In this document: in pieces, positions 7,086 through 16,584 of the stretch
Layout of the letters: the number at the start of each line of letters is the position of its first letter
Numbering within the stretch: position 1 is the stretch's first letter
Source of the DNA: Candidatus Hodarchaeota archaeon
GTDB taxonomy: Archaea; Asgardarchaeota; Heimdallarchaeia; Hodarchaeales; Hodarchaeaceae
Length of the DNA: 39,650 nt
Reading direction: 5' to 3'
Assembly: GCA_016839785.1 (NCBI GenBank)
Contig: JAEOTQ010000162.1
Coordinates: 1-39,650 of the forward strand
The notes under the pieces: generated by a model
Told to the model about the DNA's origin: nothing
The model's input: only the letters and a program-made list of their open reading frames with translations
Database searches by the model: none
Position numbers and translations under genes: made by a program

Positions 7086-9311
7086 TTAGTCCATAAATTT
7101 TAACCGTATTTGTTCAACTAATTTTTCTCGTTTCATAATTAACCTTGATTTCTTGAGCTCTAATCGCTTAACAATCTCCTCATGCTTTAGATCTGATACT
7201 TCGTCATTGAGAAATTTCTGGTCAGCTTTTTCCAATGAATCCTCAATTTGAGCGATATCACCATTAAGAGTTAAAAGTTCAGGATGATTAGTTGGAAAAC
7301 CCTCCTCATCATAGTGGTATTCTATTGATTGATCTTCTTGTTTTTCAGCTTTTTCTTGCTTAGCTTGTGACGTAATATTGATTGTTTTAGTGAAAACTTT
7401 AGGCCCAATTACTTTCTGAGATGGAGAGGATTTTTTCTCTTCCTTTTTGCTTTTACGTTTTGTATGCACATCCTGATCACTTAGATACTCAGAATCACCA
7501 ATTAAGAAGCCTTCTTGTTTTCCCTCAGAGTTTGTTAGGAGCAAATTTGGTAACTCACCTGAGAAAAGGGATTCGACTTGGTCAGTGAATAAACGATCAA
7601 ATTTCTCTTGGGCCATCGTAATTTCTTTACGTGCTTCATCAAGATCAATTTTTTCCCCTTCTTGTATACGCATACCGAAGATTTTAACGATTTCTCCTGC
7701 AGGCGTTTCTAATACTGACACAAATGGTGTTTGCACAAACGAATAGTCTGGAGTTTCTAGAACAGTAACTAATCCACCTAGAATTTTAACATATTCTCCA
7801 ACACCTTTTATTTCCACAACTTGAACTACTCCTCCAAGAATTTGAACCAGGTTTATTCCAAACTTCTCGAAAACGAATATTCCCGGTAATCGAACCAAAG
7901 TATAGTCTTTTGTTTCTGTAATTGTATATTTTGATGGAGCAGTATCAAAAACAGAGGAAAAAATTCCTTGTGGTCCTTTCCAATTCTTTAACTGAGATAT
8001 AGCCTGCTTGACATTGTCGAATAATTCAGTTGTGGAATCAAGTCCCGCAGAAATCAGCTCGTTTTCAGTTAGTTCACTTATTTTCTTGGGTTCTAGTTGA
8101 AGTTTGAGTTCATCCCATTCTTCTGGGGGAACCCAAATTGTTGTGGTACCCTCTACATCTTTTGTAGAAACCTCTTGATCTTCTGTCTTTGTAGACAACT
8201 CTGATTTTCCCATTAAAACCAGTGTCGTTCCTTTGTCAGTAACGGTAGGTACTGCAATAGAACCCTTTTTTGCTGAGATAGAAGTCTTTCCCTTGCTTAT
8301 GATTTTCAAATCATCTGTAGGAATGGTAAAAACCTGTGCTGGTTTTTCAAATGAAGTTTCTTGTATTGTACTGGCAAATTCATTAATTCTACTACCTACT
8401 TGACTATTAGGATCAACAATTTTTCCTGTAAGTGAATTAAGCATTGAGTTAAATCCATTAGTTCTTTTTCTTTGGGGTGTTAGTAAGAGCAATACCCCAA
8501 TTATTAGCAGAAAGAATGCTACGTATTGAATAACCTCTTTTCTATTAACTATCCAACCTAACAATAAAAATGCTAATAATATGAATGCTGATGACAAAAA
8601 TCCATCACGTACTCTTTCTACTCTATTTTTCAAGGCAAAATTTTGACGAAGAAGAGTATTTATTGAAACACTTTGCCTTGGAGCGTTACCAGGTAGAATA
8701 ATCCCCAGAACATTGAAAACGAGAGATCCAAGGAGCAATACTTCTAATTCAAATTCAAAGGATTCAGGGATTAGAAGGATTGAAAATCCAGTTAAAACAA
8801 AAATTACGATTGTTGCGATCCAAAAACCACGAAACACTTCCCCAACATAGTAAAAATAGCCAAAATGCATGGATTTTAAATTGAACCTGTTCCAAATAAT
8901 CGCTAGTGGTGTGAGAAGACAGGCCGTCAATGATTCAAATTCTGAATAAGACAAATTTGGAAAATTAACATCCCAAAGTTCGAAGGAGATGGACGCAGAT
9001 GAGAAAATATTGATGAGGATAAATCCGAAAAGAATTTTCACCGCCCTATTAAGAGGAGAAGGAATCTCTCTCTCATCGCCTGAAAAGAACTTTGAAAAGG
9101 GGATTACTAAAAAAAGCAGAAGAATGATACCAAATAAGGTTGCTCGTATGGCTGAATCACCAGTGAATGTTACAGCAATTATACACCAGAAAATAAGAGC
9201 AAGAGTAAAAATATAATCAAGGGGAGTCTTTGGTCGAAGAAATTCTTCTGTTTGATCAAGCGCAAAACTCTCTAAAGAGCCATACTTCTGTATTTTTTGA
9301 ATATTTTCCAT
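7086..9311 (-). CDS. Eight-helix membrane protein with beta-repeat and coiled-coil tail
   Basis: 741 residues, not recognised. Eight hydrophobic segments lie at about 31-50, 55-74, 90-110, 125-141, 160-182, 188-207, 236-255 and 259-278, so the N-terminal 280 residues are a membrane domain with no signal peptide. The tail of about 460 residues should lie on one side, probably the cytosol. Within it, residues about 469-550 repeat a short beta pattern (LVQILGGVVQVVE, YVKILGGLVTVLE, FVQTPFVSVLE, IVKIFGMRI), a beta-solenoid-like array. Then come a Lys/Glu/Ser-rich linker and a charged helical C-terminus. The start is ATG 9311 with AAGGAAAG upstream. It is convergent with the TPR operon. A scaffold or membrane-organising role is possible but unproven. 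Confidence 0.75.
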   Translation of the reverse strand: MENIQKIQKYGSLESFALDQTEEFLRPKTPLDYIFTLALIFWCIIAVTFTGDSAIRATLFGIILLLFLVIPFSKFFSGDEREIPSPLNRAVKILFGFILINIFSSASISFELWDVNFPNLSYSEFESLTACLLTPLAIIWNRFNLKSMHFGYFYYVGEVFRGFWIATIVIFVLTGFSILLIPESFEFELEVLLLGSLVFNVLGIILPGNAPRQSVSINTLLRQNFALKNRVERVRDGFLSSAFILLAFLLLGWIVNRKEVIQYVAFFLLIIGVLLLLTPQRKRTNGFNSMLNSLTGKIVDPNSQVGSRINEFASTIQETSFEKPAQVFTIPTDDLKIISKGKTSISAKKGSIAVPTVTDKGTTLVLMGKSELSTKTEDQEVSTKDVEGTTTIWVPPEEWDELKLQLEPKKISELTENELISAGLDSTTELFDNVKQAISQLKNWKGPQGIFSSVFDTAPSKYTITETKDYTLVRLPGIFVFEKFGINLVQILGGVVQVVEIKGVGEYVKILGGLVTVLETPDYSFVQTPFVSVLETPAGEIVKIFGMRIQEGEKIDLDEARKEITMAQEKFDRLFTDQVESLFSGELPNLLLTNSEGKQEGFLIGDSEYLSDQDVHTKRKSKKEEKKSSPSQKVIGPKVFTKTINITSQAKQEKAEKQEDQSIEYHYDEEGFPTNHPELLTLNGDIAQIEDSLEKADQKFLNDEVSDLKHEEIVKRLELKKSRLIMKREKLVEQIRLKFMD

Positions 9312-9581
9312 AAAAAAACTCTTTCCTTATTTGTTTCTTAAATTTCTGCTATTATCAACTGATGCTTAACATATTATCCAATTTGAAATTATATTTTTTG
9401 ATTTTGTCAAGCTCTTTAAATAACTGGTTTTTCCATACTTTTGATCAGTAATCGGGATTCAGACCAAGAAGTCGTCTCAATTTGTAGTTTTACACTTTTA
9501 TTTATATGAATTACACTCGAGGTAAATATGTCGAAGTTTGATAAAATTTTATAATAAAAGGTATCTATGGAACGAAAATCA
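9312..9581. other. Intergenic region between polymerase and membrane protein
   Basis: 270 AT-rich bases between the end of the polymerase gene and the start of the membrane-protein gene, both on the minus strand. It should hold the promoter of the membrane-protein gene. AATATAAT-like TATA candidates exist, but none stands out. I saw no RNA gene and no plausible small ORF. Confidence 0.4.
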
Positions 9582-12500
9582 TCATTCTGTCAGTGTTGGA
9601 TCGTGACAATAAACACAACCTTCCTCATTAAATTCTGTTAAAGTAATGAACGCTCCACACTTGCTACATACGATTTCTTCATCAGAAGTTGACTCTTCCT
9701 GTGTAATTGATGTTTCTTCTTCACCTTTTTCACCGTTAGTATATAAATCCGTTTTTTCCAATTCATCAATCTCATCAGGTGATACTAAAGATGATTTCTG
9801 ATCACGAGAGGTTGTTTCTACAGATTTAGGGATAATAGATTCGATCTCATTCCTCGATATTTGCGGAGATACGCTTTTCATTGATGAGGGCTTTACAGAC
9901 GATGACGATCTTTTGCCACCTTTTTTCCTACGTCGTTTTGGTTGAGATTTCGTTGTTTGTGGAAAATTAAAAATTGTGTCAAGAGATTGTGTCCTTGGTT
10001 TCCCTCTTTTCTTTTGAGTTTTCTTTAAATTTACGTTTGTTGATAATTTCACAAGTCTAAGGGGTGGTGTTTCTTCTTCTGGTTCGGAAGGTATAATTAT
10101 TGCTGTATTAACGTCTTCAGATTCCTGTTCAAGTATTTTCTCTTTTTCTGCATTCTCTATTTCTTCGATGTCAAGAATAATTTGTGTATCTGATTTTACC
10201 TCTTGAGTTTTCATTGGATATTGAATCATTCTATCAAAAATTCTCCCAGGATCATAAATATCTTTTAAATACTGCTTGGTGTCAATTAATTGCTTTATAT
10301 CTGAAATTGAGGTGATCTCATTTAGCATAAAACTTAACGTACATATCCCATGCTTTATAAAAACAGATTTAACTTTTTCAAAATCGAAATCAAACACTTG
10401 AGCAGGGATAACATGATTTCCCTTGATGTTCACCATTTGAATACGAATCCCTGGATCAATAGAATATCCAAGGTCCTTCAAGATGTATGCTGCTGTAACT
10501 TGAGGTAATTTTGACTTATAATCCTTTAGATCCTTATTAATAGCCTTGGGTTTGACAAAGTATGAGGGATCTAGGTTTCCCTCCAGCACTTCATTTCTTA
10601 TCCTATCTGAGGCTTTAAACGCGTTTTGATATATTTGTCCTAATGAAATCGGATTTGCGGGATCGTACTGTTCTAAATATGCTTTTATAATTTCTTCTTG
10701 AAAGTGTTTTTGTAGTTTTGAAAAATCTGCTCTTTTTGATTCCAACCCTGTTATTTCTTCTTCCTCCCATTTGTTATCCTGTCCTAGATGATTATAAACA
10801 ATATATTTCTTTTTGCCCATGACAAATTGAAAATCATAGGGACCATCTTGTTCGAATTGAATTAGGCTTTTACTAGTCCTCTTTATCGTCACTCCGTCAT
10901 TTAACTGGTAATTGTCATTTTTGAATCCAGCAGTTATAACTTTTTCATTTAAAATTTTATCAATAAGACTAACGCGAAACTCAAGCTTTTCATCTAATTC
11001 TGCAGGATTACTTAATGTCACGGGAAAATCAAGGGGAAATTGCTTTGGAACCCATAACCATACTCCGTCGGTATTGTGACATATGATTCCTCCATTCGCA
11101 GATACAAAATTATTATTTTCATCCACGGTCAGGTCATATACATACTCTGAAGTCTTTTCGACCTCTTCTAAGCTTTTTTTCTGAATATTAATTGTATCAT
11201 TTAATTCCCTATGAGGATAATGTAATCCACTACCCACTCTCCAATTCTCATAGTTCATGAAGTTAATTACATAACATGGATTTCCAGAGGTTGCTGAGAC
11301 GGTCTCTTGAATACTGACCGTGGATCCCAATTGTTTTCCAAGTACGTAGAGATCATCTCGTAATCCACTACTTGATGTATAGAAGGCCTTTCGTTTTCCT
11401 TGAATCGATCCATCTCCGGCAAAATATCCTCTTAAAAACGCATCCTTTATTTCTGTATTTGCAGATAGGATTAATTTTGGGATTCTTTTATTAAAGGCAG
11501 TATGACCACAACCAAGGGTCTCGAAAAGATGATAGAAGAAAATATTATCCATAGCTAGCCTAAATGTTTGGGATCTGGAATCTGAGAGAGCTGGTGTAAC
11601 TTTATATGTTGTATGTAAGTGTTTAGCGACTTCTACTATGAGTTCTTCAATTCTTTTCAGATTAATCTTATTCTTTTGAGAAATCCCAACGCTTGCTATA
11701 CCATTGTAGATCCCTGAACTCCCTTCTGCAACAAACCATCCACATAATTCTGCTATCTTCCCATCTAATTTTATAATTGGTGAATACTTGTACCCCTTCC
11801 TACTACCTACCAATGTTCCAGGTTCTATTTTGCCATTAAATCGTTTTAAGGAAATTTCGTAATAGTTTCTTCTCTTATTTTTGTCTTTCTTGTCGTATCT
11901 TAAGCTAGACTGTCGTCCTCCCCATTTTTTCTCTCCTCCAACAGGAACGTAAACGAATAACTCCAAACTTTCTGGGCTACATGATGTGAAATCAACATAG
12001 AGTCCTGATTTCTGAATATTGGGAATGGTTCCAATATGAGCTATGAATTCGTCATTCAATTTATTTACTATTAAAGGTTCAATACGCTCCTCAATTTGGT
12101 GGAATATACTATGAGAATCCGTAGTCTTGACAGAACCAAACGGAGTGGTAATTTTGAATATATTTCTGTTTGTTTTCTGCCTAACACATCGTAATACAGT
12201 CTTCCATTCAACAACTCCGTATTCTGATACAGATAATGCTTTCCAACCACTTGGTACGGAAACGTATTCTACTCCTCGAGATTGAACTTGAACCCCTGAC
12301 TCTGAGATCGACAGACAATAATCTGTAAATTCTCCTATTGAATCAATTTTGATGAAACCATCTGGATCTTTGAGAACAAGACGTTCAGCATAATCCAAAC
12401 TATCTAATTCAGTAACCATTCCAATATTTTCCAATTGATTTGCGGCCCAATATATCAAATCCGCAGATAATTTTGTAGTAATACCTGCACACGGTGTACT

Positions 12501-15341
12501 AGCATTTCTCACTCCTCCCCGCATACCCAATAAACCGTAAATACTATTGAGGGGAACTTTCATTCCCAGTTGCGTACTATCATGAAATTTCTGTTGTCGA
12601 AGCGTGGTTGGTGGAACTGACTGATTTGTTAAGTTTTTTTGCTTGATAACTTGTTTTAATCTCTGGGCTTCGAATTTATGTCTAACTCTAGTATTGAAGA
12701 ATTCATCCATAATACGAGCTACGAAATTGAAAGCTTTTTGACACACTCGTGATTGAACAGAAATGAGAACTGATATTTTTTTTGTCCGAACATCGATACT
12801 TAGGTAAGTATTCTTTGGAAGCTGAAACGATTTTGGTTGATCTTCAAAGATATCAAAGTGATTTCTGTCTAAATGAGTTCCTAGCTGAGTAGCTTCCACT
12901 GTTTGTTCTAACCACTTCTCTATCCTATTATAAGGGTCAACAGAAGTGAAATTCTTTCCTAAATATGATTTACTCAAAGGAATCTTTGTGAATCCTGACC
13001 GTTTTTTCAAGATGTGTGCTTCAGTCTGTGAACCATTGTATGAGAAGATCTCTTGAATTCGTCCTGTAGTCGCTTCTTCAGGTTCATACTCTTTACAAGT
13101 AGACTCATTCTGAGTAGTACATATTGAAGGATCACATTTTGATGAACTTTTCACTTTGTGTTTACATGGTCTACGAGCAGTAAGTTTGATTACCCAATCT
13201 CCTTCAAAGAAGCAGCTTCCATCTTTTTCTTTATAGTTACACTTTTGACATTTGGTTAGTGGTACAATACCCGAAGGTTGTAGTTTATATTGGCGAATTT
13301 GTGATGGATACATAGATGTAACATCTACATGGACACCCCTCATCTGTACGGGTCCTGATGTATCTAATAGCTCGTCTATCTGCTTTACAATCTCCTCTAC
13401 AACTTGTTCCACTCCCTCAACTTGAATATCAGAAAGGTCCTCAAGGATTTCGCGTAAAATTGAATTTTTCTCCTCATAAAGACTAGTTGGCACCCCATTT
13501 TGTTGTAAAGCCGAGGAAAAATTCTTATGTAGCTGTTCGAGGTCATCTGTAAAGGAAATCGGTAAATCACCAAATTTTGCTAAAATTTTTCTATCAAATT
13601 GGTTTTTCATTTCCCTTTTGGCTATACCTTCACTATTTTTTGTGATAATTTGCTGTATAAGCGCTTTAATCTCAGTAAGAGCTTTTTTATTAGGTTTGAA
13701 GTCTGTGAAGATATCACTTCGAAAGATTCCTGATCGCCTCGCTTCAACTAATCCTCCAGTATAGGCAAAGGAGTCTATCCTTATATTTGGAGAAAAAGAT
13801 TCAATGTGTTTTTGCTCAATTCTTCGTTTACCAATAATGTTATAATGATGGCCTTCTGCATCAATTAGTAAATCATCTAAAGAACCAGCCCGACGAGTTA
13901 AAATTTCGGAAGATGGAACAGGAAACATCTGTCCTAAAGAAATAAAGAAATCTAACACAATTTCTTTAACATAACGATAAGTAATATATCCATCACATGC
14001 AGCATAACCAACAGCATCGACAGGACTTTCCTCGATTGCAAAAAGTGCTTCTCGTCCAATAGGTATTATCTTAAGCTTCTTTTCAACACTTGGCTTCAGT
14101 CCTAAATCCTTTTTGGGTAAGTAACTATACTTTTCATTAAACAAATAAGCATCAAGATGAATTATACCTGCACCCGATACAGAATCAATGCTTGCGGGAG
14201 AATAATTTTCTCTGAGATCAATATTCCCTTGATTCTGCCCATCAGGCCTTCGTTTATATTTAATACGAAAACCTGTTCTTCTTTCAAGTGAGATATTATA
14301 CAGTAAAGAGCGAACTGCTAAAAATGGGATGTCAAACCGATCTCCAAAGAAATCCGCAAACACATCAGGTTGATATTCTTCTATTATCTCATAAAACCGA
14401 TGCAGAAGTTGTTGTTCATTTTTATAAATTTGTACATTGACTGGAACTCGTTCAATAAGTACTGATTGAGGAAAAAAAGTATCTTTCTTACACCAATCAA
14501 CCCAGGGCTTTGAATGGTCCTTATCTTTCTGTTTCAATACAATATCAATGCCTGAGACATCTTTCGTGTCCACTACATCATCATTGATTATCAAATGATT
14601 TACATTTCCAGTGAATAAAGAAATCATTGAAATTGCATCACGATTGGGATTTGGTTCACGTGTTAAATCAAAGACAGTTTCAATATCATAAGCAAGAATC
14701 TGAAGTTCTGGTGGTGCTTTATTGTGTAAAATATCAAGTTTGTGAATTTCTCCTCCTCTAATATCGGCTTGATACCAAGATCCAACCCTAATATTATGGT
14801 CAATAGCTACACGATGGTTATAGAGGACATCCGCTTCTCGCCATTCAATTACTCCTTTAATTTGTTCACATTGAGATCTTATGCTCGGAACAGACCTTGG
14901 ATGATCCACAGTAACTTTGAGGAAATCCTTGGTTATTAGAAAAGTAAGATCAGCAGCATCATGACATATCTCCTTTGAAACCATGATAACTTTTTTCTCT
15001 CCAAGTTCCTGAATCTGAGCAATTATTCGATTTATTTGATTGCTTGTAAGTTCAGATCTTATTAATAGATAAAAGTATGGAGCATGTCGTAAAAAAGCAC
15101 TTCGCTTATTATGGCCCTCATCAAGAAAGTATACCTGAACACCGTTTATAGTTCTTGTATTACCACCTGATTGATAATCATCCTCAGAATCAAACGAGGG
15201 TTCAAAAGTTTCATCTTTTTTACTCTTGGCTTCGTAATCCAAAATAAAGATAGGCTGATCTACCTGCTGATTATACCGATAGGGGGGAAACCATGAGCGA
15301 TAACCATGATTAGCGCCGCGATTTCGACCTGAACTTGCCAT
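9582..15341 (-). CDS. Pol epsilon-like family B DNA polymerase (intein-containing precursor)
   Basis: Replicative-type 3'-5' exonuclease plus polymerase; 1919 residues as translated, 1476 after intein removal. Exo I is LAYDIETV (D219, E221), Exo II GDRFD (about 333-337) and Exo III YAACD (D450). Motif A is VDVTSMYPS (D673), motif B KVPLNSIYG (K928), and motif C ELD/TDG is split by the intein (D980 and D1425). Epsilon-like features: the LQP after motif A, the Cys set C698-x2-C701-x8-C710 plus C867 in VCQKAFNF that matches the catalytic-domain Fe-S ligands of yeast Pol2, the TDGVWLWVPKQFP segment, and QFEQDGPY followed by GLESKRADF. The tail is long and basic, with a PIP-like SLDTIFNF (about 1786-1793) and a zinc ribbon (C1892, C1895, C1909, C1912). 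ATG 15341 begins the frame; no strong ribosome-binding site is seen. Confidence 0.93.
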   Translation of the reverse strand: MASSGRNRGANHGYRSWFPPYRYNQQVDQPIFILDYEAKSKKDETFEPSFDSEDDYQSGGNTRTINGVQVYFLDEGHNKRSAFLRHAPYFYLLIRSELTSNQINRIIAQIQELGEKKVIMVSKEICHDAADLTFLITKDFLKVTVDHPRSVPSIRSQCEQIKGVIEWREADVLYNHRVAIDHNIRVGSWYQADIRGGEIHKLDILHNKAPPELQILAYDIETVFDLTREPNPNRDAISMISLFTGNVNHLIINDDVVDTKDVSGIDIVLKQKDKDHSKPWVDWCKKDTFFPQSVLIERVPVNVQIYKNEQQLLHRFYEIIEEYQPDVFADFFGDRFDIPFLAVRSLLYNISLERRTGFRIKYKRRPDGQNQGNIDLRENYSPASIDSVSGAGIIHLDAYLFNEKYSYLPKKDLGLKPSVEKKLKIIPIGREALFAIEESPVDAVGYAACDGYITYRYVKEIVLDFFISLGQMFPVPSSEILTRRAGSLDDLLIDAEGHHYNIIGKRRIEQKHIESFSPNIRIDSFAYTGGLVEARRSGIFRSDIFTDFKPNKKALTEIKALIQQIITKNSEGIAKREMKNQFDRKILAKFGDLPISFTDDLEQLHKNFSSALQQNGVPTSLYEEKNSILREILEDLSDIQVEGVEQVVEEIVKQIDELLDTSGPVQMRGVHVDVTSMYPSQIRQYKLQPSGIVPLTKCQKCNYKEKDGSCFFEGDWVIKLTARRPCKHKVKSSSKCDPSICTTQNESTCKEYEPEEATTGRIQEIFSYNGSQTEAHILKKRSGFTKIPLSKSYLGKNFTSVDPYNRIEKWLEQTVEATQLGTHLDRNHFDIFEDQPKSFQLPKNTYLSIDVRTKKISVLISVQSRVCQKAFNFVARIMDEFFNTRVRHKFEAQRLKQVIKQKNLTNQSVPPTTLRQQKFHDSTQLGMKVPLNSIYGLLGMRGGVRNASTPCAGITTKLSADLIYWAANQLENIGMVTELDSLDYAERLVLKDPDGFIKIDSIGEFTDYCLSISESGVQVQSRGVEYVSVPSGWKALSVSEYGVVEWKTVLRCVRQKTNRNIFKITTPFGSVKTTDSHSIFHQIEERIEPLIVNKLNDEFIAHIGTIPNIQKSGLYVDFTSCSPESLELFVYVPVGGEKKWGGRQSSLRYDKKDKNKRRNYYEISLKRFNGKIEPGTLVGSRKGYKYSPIIKLDGKIAELCGWFVAEGSSGIYNGIASVGISQKNKINLKRIEELIVEVAKHLHTTYKVTPALSDSRSQTFRLAMDNIFFYHLFETLGCGHTAFNKRIPKLILSANTEIKDAFLRGYFAGDGSIQGKRKAFYTSSSGLRDDLYVLGKQLGSTVSIQETVSATSGNPCYVINFMNYENWRVGSGLHYPHRELNDTINIQKKSLEEVEKTSEYVYDLTVDENNNFVSANGGIICHNTDGVWLWVPKQFPLDFPVTLSNPAELDEKLEFRVSLIDKILNEKVITAGFKNDNYQLNDGVTIKRTSKSLIQFEQDGPYDFQFVMGKKKYIVYNHLGQDNKWEEEEITGLESKRADFSKLQKHFQEEIIKAYLEQYDPANPISLGQIYQNAFKASDRIRNEVLEGNLDPSYFVKPKAINKDLKDYKSKLPQVTAAYILKDLGYSIDPGIRIQMVNIKGNHVIPAQVFDFDFEKVKSVFIKHGICTLSFMLNEITSISDIKQLIDTKQYLKDIYDPGRIFDRMIQYPMKTQEVKSDTQIILDIEEIENAEKEKILEQESEDVNTAIIIPSEPEEETPPLRLVKLSTNVNLKKTQKKRGKPRTQSLDTIFNFPQTTKSQPKRRRKKGGKRSSSSVKPSSMKSVSPQISRNEIESIIPKSVETTSRDQKSSLVSPDEIDELEKTDLYTNGEKGEEETSITQEESTSDEEIVCSKCGAFITLTEFNEEGCVYCHDPTLTE
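11073..12401 (-). mobile_element. Intein with LAGLIDADG homing endonuclease at the pol-c site
   Basis: A 443-residue in-frame insertion (precursor residues 981-1423) between D980 and T1424, inside the catalytic DTD of motif C. It begins with Ser (SLDYAERLVL), has a block B TTDSH (T1074, H1077), and ends GGIICHN, with the penultimate His and terminal Asn of the splicing C-terminus; the +1 residue is Thr. Two LAGLIDADG-type helices, LCGWFVAEG (about 1199-1207) and LRGYFAGDG (about 1303-1311), keep their acidic residues, so the homing endonuclease looks intact. The D/T insertion site is the one I know as pol-c in Thermococcales and haloarchaeal PolB. The host enzyme cannot form its active site until splicing occurs. 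Confidence 0.92.
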
Positions 15342-15858
15342 AATATCTACTCAAAGCTTTAAAGACGAAACTAGTTCATATTGGAAAAAAAATGTATAGG
15401 ATCCTATTTTTTGGCTTTTTTTTCGTTAGAGACTTCGTATTTCATAATTTTGGATATTAGTATATCCTGAAGATGGATTTGTTGAAAATCTTATAATCAA
15501 TGAAAATCCCCTTCATGGAAAGTTGTAATAAATTCTTAGTAGTTCCAATTTAAAAAAGTACTTACAGGCTTTGGTATTTAAAAAGACAATGCCTTACATT
15601 TATATAGTCCTTAAATGGATATATAGATCTGTTAGGAAAACGAAGTGAGTATCTATCAGAAGATACCCCATATACTTGAATAAAGAGGACGATTTTAAGA
15701 AAGAGATTAGCTCCAGATTCCAGAATGTATTAAAGATCCATTGATCTATAATGTATAATTGACAATATTTAGATAATAAAAGGATAAAATGCCCAAAAAT
15801 TGTTTAACTTTGGTGACTATTTAGTGCTTGTCAAGAATTTGAAGGAGACCTATATCCT
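15342..15858. other. Long divergent intergenic region with small dyads
   Basis: 517 bases between the divergent polymerase gene and the 15859 operon. No ORF or tRNA is seen. A TATA-like TTTATATAG lies at 15598-15606. Two short perfect inverted repeats follow: GTATCT-N6-AGATAC (15649-15666) and AGATC-CATT-GATCT (15734-15747). If transcription starts downstream of the TATA, the plus-strand transcript would have a leader of about 230 bases containing both hairpins. An unannotated RNA or a leader regulator is possible; nothing proves it. Confidence 0.35.
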
Positions 15859-16119
15859 ATGCAACTTTCACGTCTAATAGAAAAATTCCGTACCGAAATT
15901 CTTGGTTTTTTAGCTGCATTTGTTTTGATTTCTGCTGGTTTAATTTTTCCCTATTTTATTCCTGATCAAGTAAATGCTCCCCTTGGATTTCAAGATACAA
16001 CATGGATAAAATCATTAATTTCTTATTTACTAATTGGTATGGGGCTTGTAAGCTTCTTTTGGCTCGTTATTATCCATCGATTCATGGTTCATAAGAGTAA
16101 AAAGGATTACATGTACTAA
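15859..16119 (+). CDS. Small two-helix membrane protein
   Basis: 86 residues with hydrophobic segments at about 14-34 and 49-75, the second followed by a basic tail (HRFMVHKSKKDYMY) that should face the cytosol. The family is not recognised. A GAAGGAGA Shine-Dalgarno lies before ATG 15859. The next gene begins 45 bases downstream and a methyltransferase follows that one, so it may be the first gene of a three-gene operon. Any link to DNA modification is only positional. Confidence 0.7.
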   Translation: MQLSRLIEKFRTEILGFLAAFVLISAGLIFPYFIPDQVNAPLGFQDTTWIKSLISYLLIGMGLVSFFWLVIIHRFMVHKSKKDYMY

Positions 16120-16164
16120 TAATTGAGTAAACTATAAAATTTGTAGAAGGATTGTGAATTAGGA

Positions 16165-16569
16165 ATGGGTAAAGGAAAAAAAGAGAAAATACCTCCCATG
16201 TATGTAAATTCGAATGTTTGGAAGGTTCTACTTGAAATTGAAGATCTCCGTGTTAAGGAACGAAAATTAATACGTAAATTATGGAGAGATCTGAGAGAAG
16301 ATACTACTCGAAGAATTCATACTATGGTTTTTGAGCAAGCTCTTCAATCTAATTCGGCTTTTCCATCCATGAATGAAAAAGAACTTGAAAAATGGATAAC
16401 AGAGAATATTTCAGCCGTATTTATTGCTCTTATTGAACAAGGTGATATTGTTGTTGAAGAAGAGGAACCCAGTAAATGGAGAGAGGCCGGAATAGCTATC
16501 TACGATAAAATCAGAAAAACTGTTTCAAAAGTAGAAACCGATAAAATAGAAGTAAAGGAAAACGACTGA
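16165..16569 (+). CDS. Small charged hypothetical protein upstream of methyltransferase
   Basis: 134 residues, strongly charged, predicted helical and soluble. It begins with a Lys-rich stretch (MGKGKKEKIPP) and has a conserved-looking core (VWKVLLEIEDLRVKERKLIR) and an acidic EEEEP turn. I do not recognise the family. Its stop lies 15 bases before the methyltransferase TTG start, whose GGAGAT (16574-16579) lies in the gap, so the two are probably co-transcribed. It could be a methyltransferase partner or specificity accessory, but only position supports that. Confidence 0.7.
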   Translation: MGKGKKEKIPPMYVNSNVWKVLLEIEDLRVKERKLIRKLWRDLREDTTRRIHTMVFEQALQSNSAFPSMNEKELEKWITENISAVFIALIEQGDIVVEEEEPSKWREAGIAIYDKIRKTVSKVETDKIEVKEND

Positions 16570-16584
16570 TTTTGGAGATTTAGA

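Noticed and set aside
12401..12600. A frameshift or pseudogene in the polymerase because motif C seemed missing
   Set aside because: The frame is continuous, and joining the sequence across residues 981-1423 restores ELDTDG exactly, which is what an intein would give.
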